Below are positions 5,172 to 5,673 of a stretch of 5,673 bases of DNA, in pieces. Made by a program: the position numbers and the translations under genes. The notes beneath the pieces were generated by a model. That model did no database searches, was not told where the DNA came from, and was given only the letters and a program-made list of their open reading frames with translations. This DNA comes from Candidatus Omnitrophota bacterium (GTDB lineage Bacteria; Omnitrophota; Gorgyraeia; JABMRN01; RBG-13-46-9), in contig JADHYL010000028.1 in NCBI GenBank assembly GCA_016782495.1, positions 1 through 5,673 on the forward strand, written 5' to 3'. The stretch's first letter is position 1. Every line of letters starts with the position of its first letter.

Positions 5172-5673
5172 TTAATTTTCATGGTGGCTATGGTGTAGTG
5201 GTAGCACGAAAGACTGTGGCTCTTTTAGCACGGGTTCGAATCCCGTTAGCCACCCCAATTGTTCTTTTTCGGTTTCGGCGAGGATTTTGAAAGCAGAACT
5301 ATAAGAAACATAAAGGGTTGTGTTTGCGACCTTGCGGTTCGAACATATTTTTTTAAAAAAATCGGCCAATTCCTCAGGCGTTCCCGCCGAAGCGACGTAA
5401 CTGGCTTGGTGAGCAAGAGTTAGAAAATCCCGCATCGGTTCTAACCATTTCTCGTCACTGGTACCACTGACGGGATTTTCTATATGGTGTGTTTTTTTAT
5501 TGATAAGCGAGGCCTTCTTTTCCTTGTACTCCTCAGCGCTAATTGCACCCTCCACAAATAAGTCTAACAGACGCGCTAGTTGTTCGTCTATCTCTCGTAT
5601 CTTAGCCCCTGTTGCTATCTTATCGTGTATAGCTTCCGCTTTAAGCAATTGCTTCTCGCGCTCTAACTCATTT
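5172..5673 (-). CDS. Large serine recombinase, C-terminal part (5' end outside window)
   Basis: The frame is open to the window edge, and the TTG at 5648 is internal because NELEREKQ precedes it in frame. About 166 residues are visible. The first about 60 form a charged coiled coil ending in LARLLDLFVEGAISAEEYKEKKASLINKK, the arrangement found after the zinc ribbon of large serine recombinases. The following EKWLEPMRDFLTLAHQA and FFKKICSNRKV resemble the C-terminal region of phage and candidate-phylum recombinases (the usual GSN reads CSN). The catalytic serine domain and zinc ribbon would lie beyond 5673. Such enzymes integrate and excise mobile elements. The last about 28 residues (from LGWLTGFEP on) are simply the antisense of tRNA-His and are unlikely to be ancestral. 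The gene points toward the tRNA 3' end, as expected for an integrase at the edge of an element inserted there. The recombinase call is by motif recognition. Confidence 0.8.
   Translation of the reverse strand, partial: NELEREKQLLKAEAIHDKIATGAKIREIDEQLARLLDLFVEGAISAEEYKEKKASLINKKTHHIENPVSGTSDEKWLEPMRDFLTLAHQASYVASAGTPEELADFFKKICSNRKVANTTLYVSYSSAFKILAETEKEQLGWLTGFEPVLKEPQSFVLPLHHSHHEN
5183..5257 (+). tRNA. tRNA-His (GUG)
   Basis: The gene starts at the extra G-1 typical of tRNA-His (5183), which faces C73 (5254). The acceptor is GTGGCTA with TAGCCAC, the D-stem GTGT/GCAC has one wobble, the anticodon stem AAAGA/TCTTT closes the loop CTGTGGC with anticodon GTG, and the T-arm is ACGGG-TTCGAAT-CCCGT. 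CCA is encoded at 5255-5257. A minus-strand recombinase frame reads straight through the whole gene in antisense. It may be read through from the promoter at 4209 or have its own; TTGACC at 5145-5150 and TTTAAT at 5171-5176 are 20 nt apart, too far for a good promoter. Confidence 0.95.

Noticed and set aside
5119..5199. Short plus-strand frame starting MSAIRRIGG
   Set aside because: It runs into tRNA-His, has no ribosome site at proper spacing and no recognisable family; probably chance.

Overview
The window looks bacterial: an uninterrupted run of plus-strand genes with ATGA start/stop overlaps, a textbook sigma-70-type promoter, bacterial tRNA types and a bacterial-style group I intron. Ile codons are often ATA and overall GC is middling. 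That would fit an uncultured candidate-phylum bacterium (Omnitrophota is one guess), but nothing here fixes the taxon.

Region 1 (1-1356): the C-terminal end of an ATP-grasp-like ligase, truncated by the window edge, overlaps the start of a complete S66-family LD-carboxypeptidase by 14 nt. The pairing suggests peptide or peptidoglycan-fragment metabolism.

Region 2 (1453-4159): two tandem GT4 glycosyltransferases align without gaps over 351 residues at about 59% identity by hand count. The second overlaps the first by ATGA and in turn overlaps a MarC-family membrane protein by ATGA. This three-gene unit is almost certainly co-transcribed and translationally coupled. A 96-nt gap with two perfect palindromes separates it from region 1.

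Region 3 (4209-5257): a promoter (TTGACT, 17 nt, TATAAT) precedes tRNA-Pro(UGG), tRNA-Arg(UCU) and tRNA-His(GUG). The tRNA-Arg gene is split inside its anticodon, between U34 and C35, by a 647-nt group I intron. P1, P2, P3, P4, P5, P6, P7, P8, P9, P10 and the terminal omega-G can all be drawn by hand. The intron carries a 152-codon PD-(D/E)XK homing endonuclease gene of the I-Ssp6803I type, whose last codons and stop are also strands of the ribozyme core (P7, P3, P8).

Region 4 (5172-5673): on the minus strand, the C-terminal part of a large serine recombinase runs off the window edge. Its last about 28 codons read antisense through tRNA-His. This suggests a second mobile element inserted at the 3' end of that tRNA gene. 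The tRNA cluster therefore appears to host two unrelated mobile elements, which is the most interesting aspect of the window.
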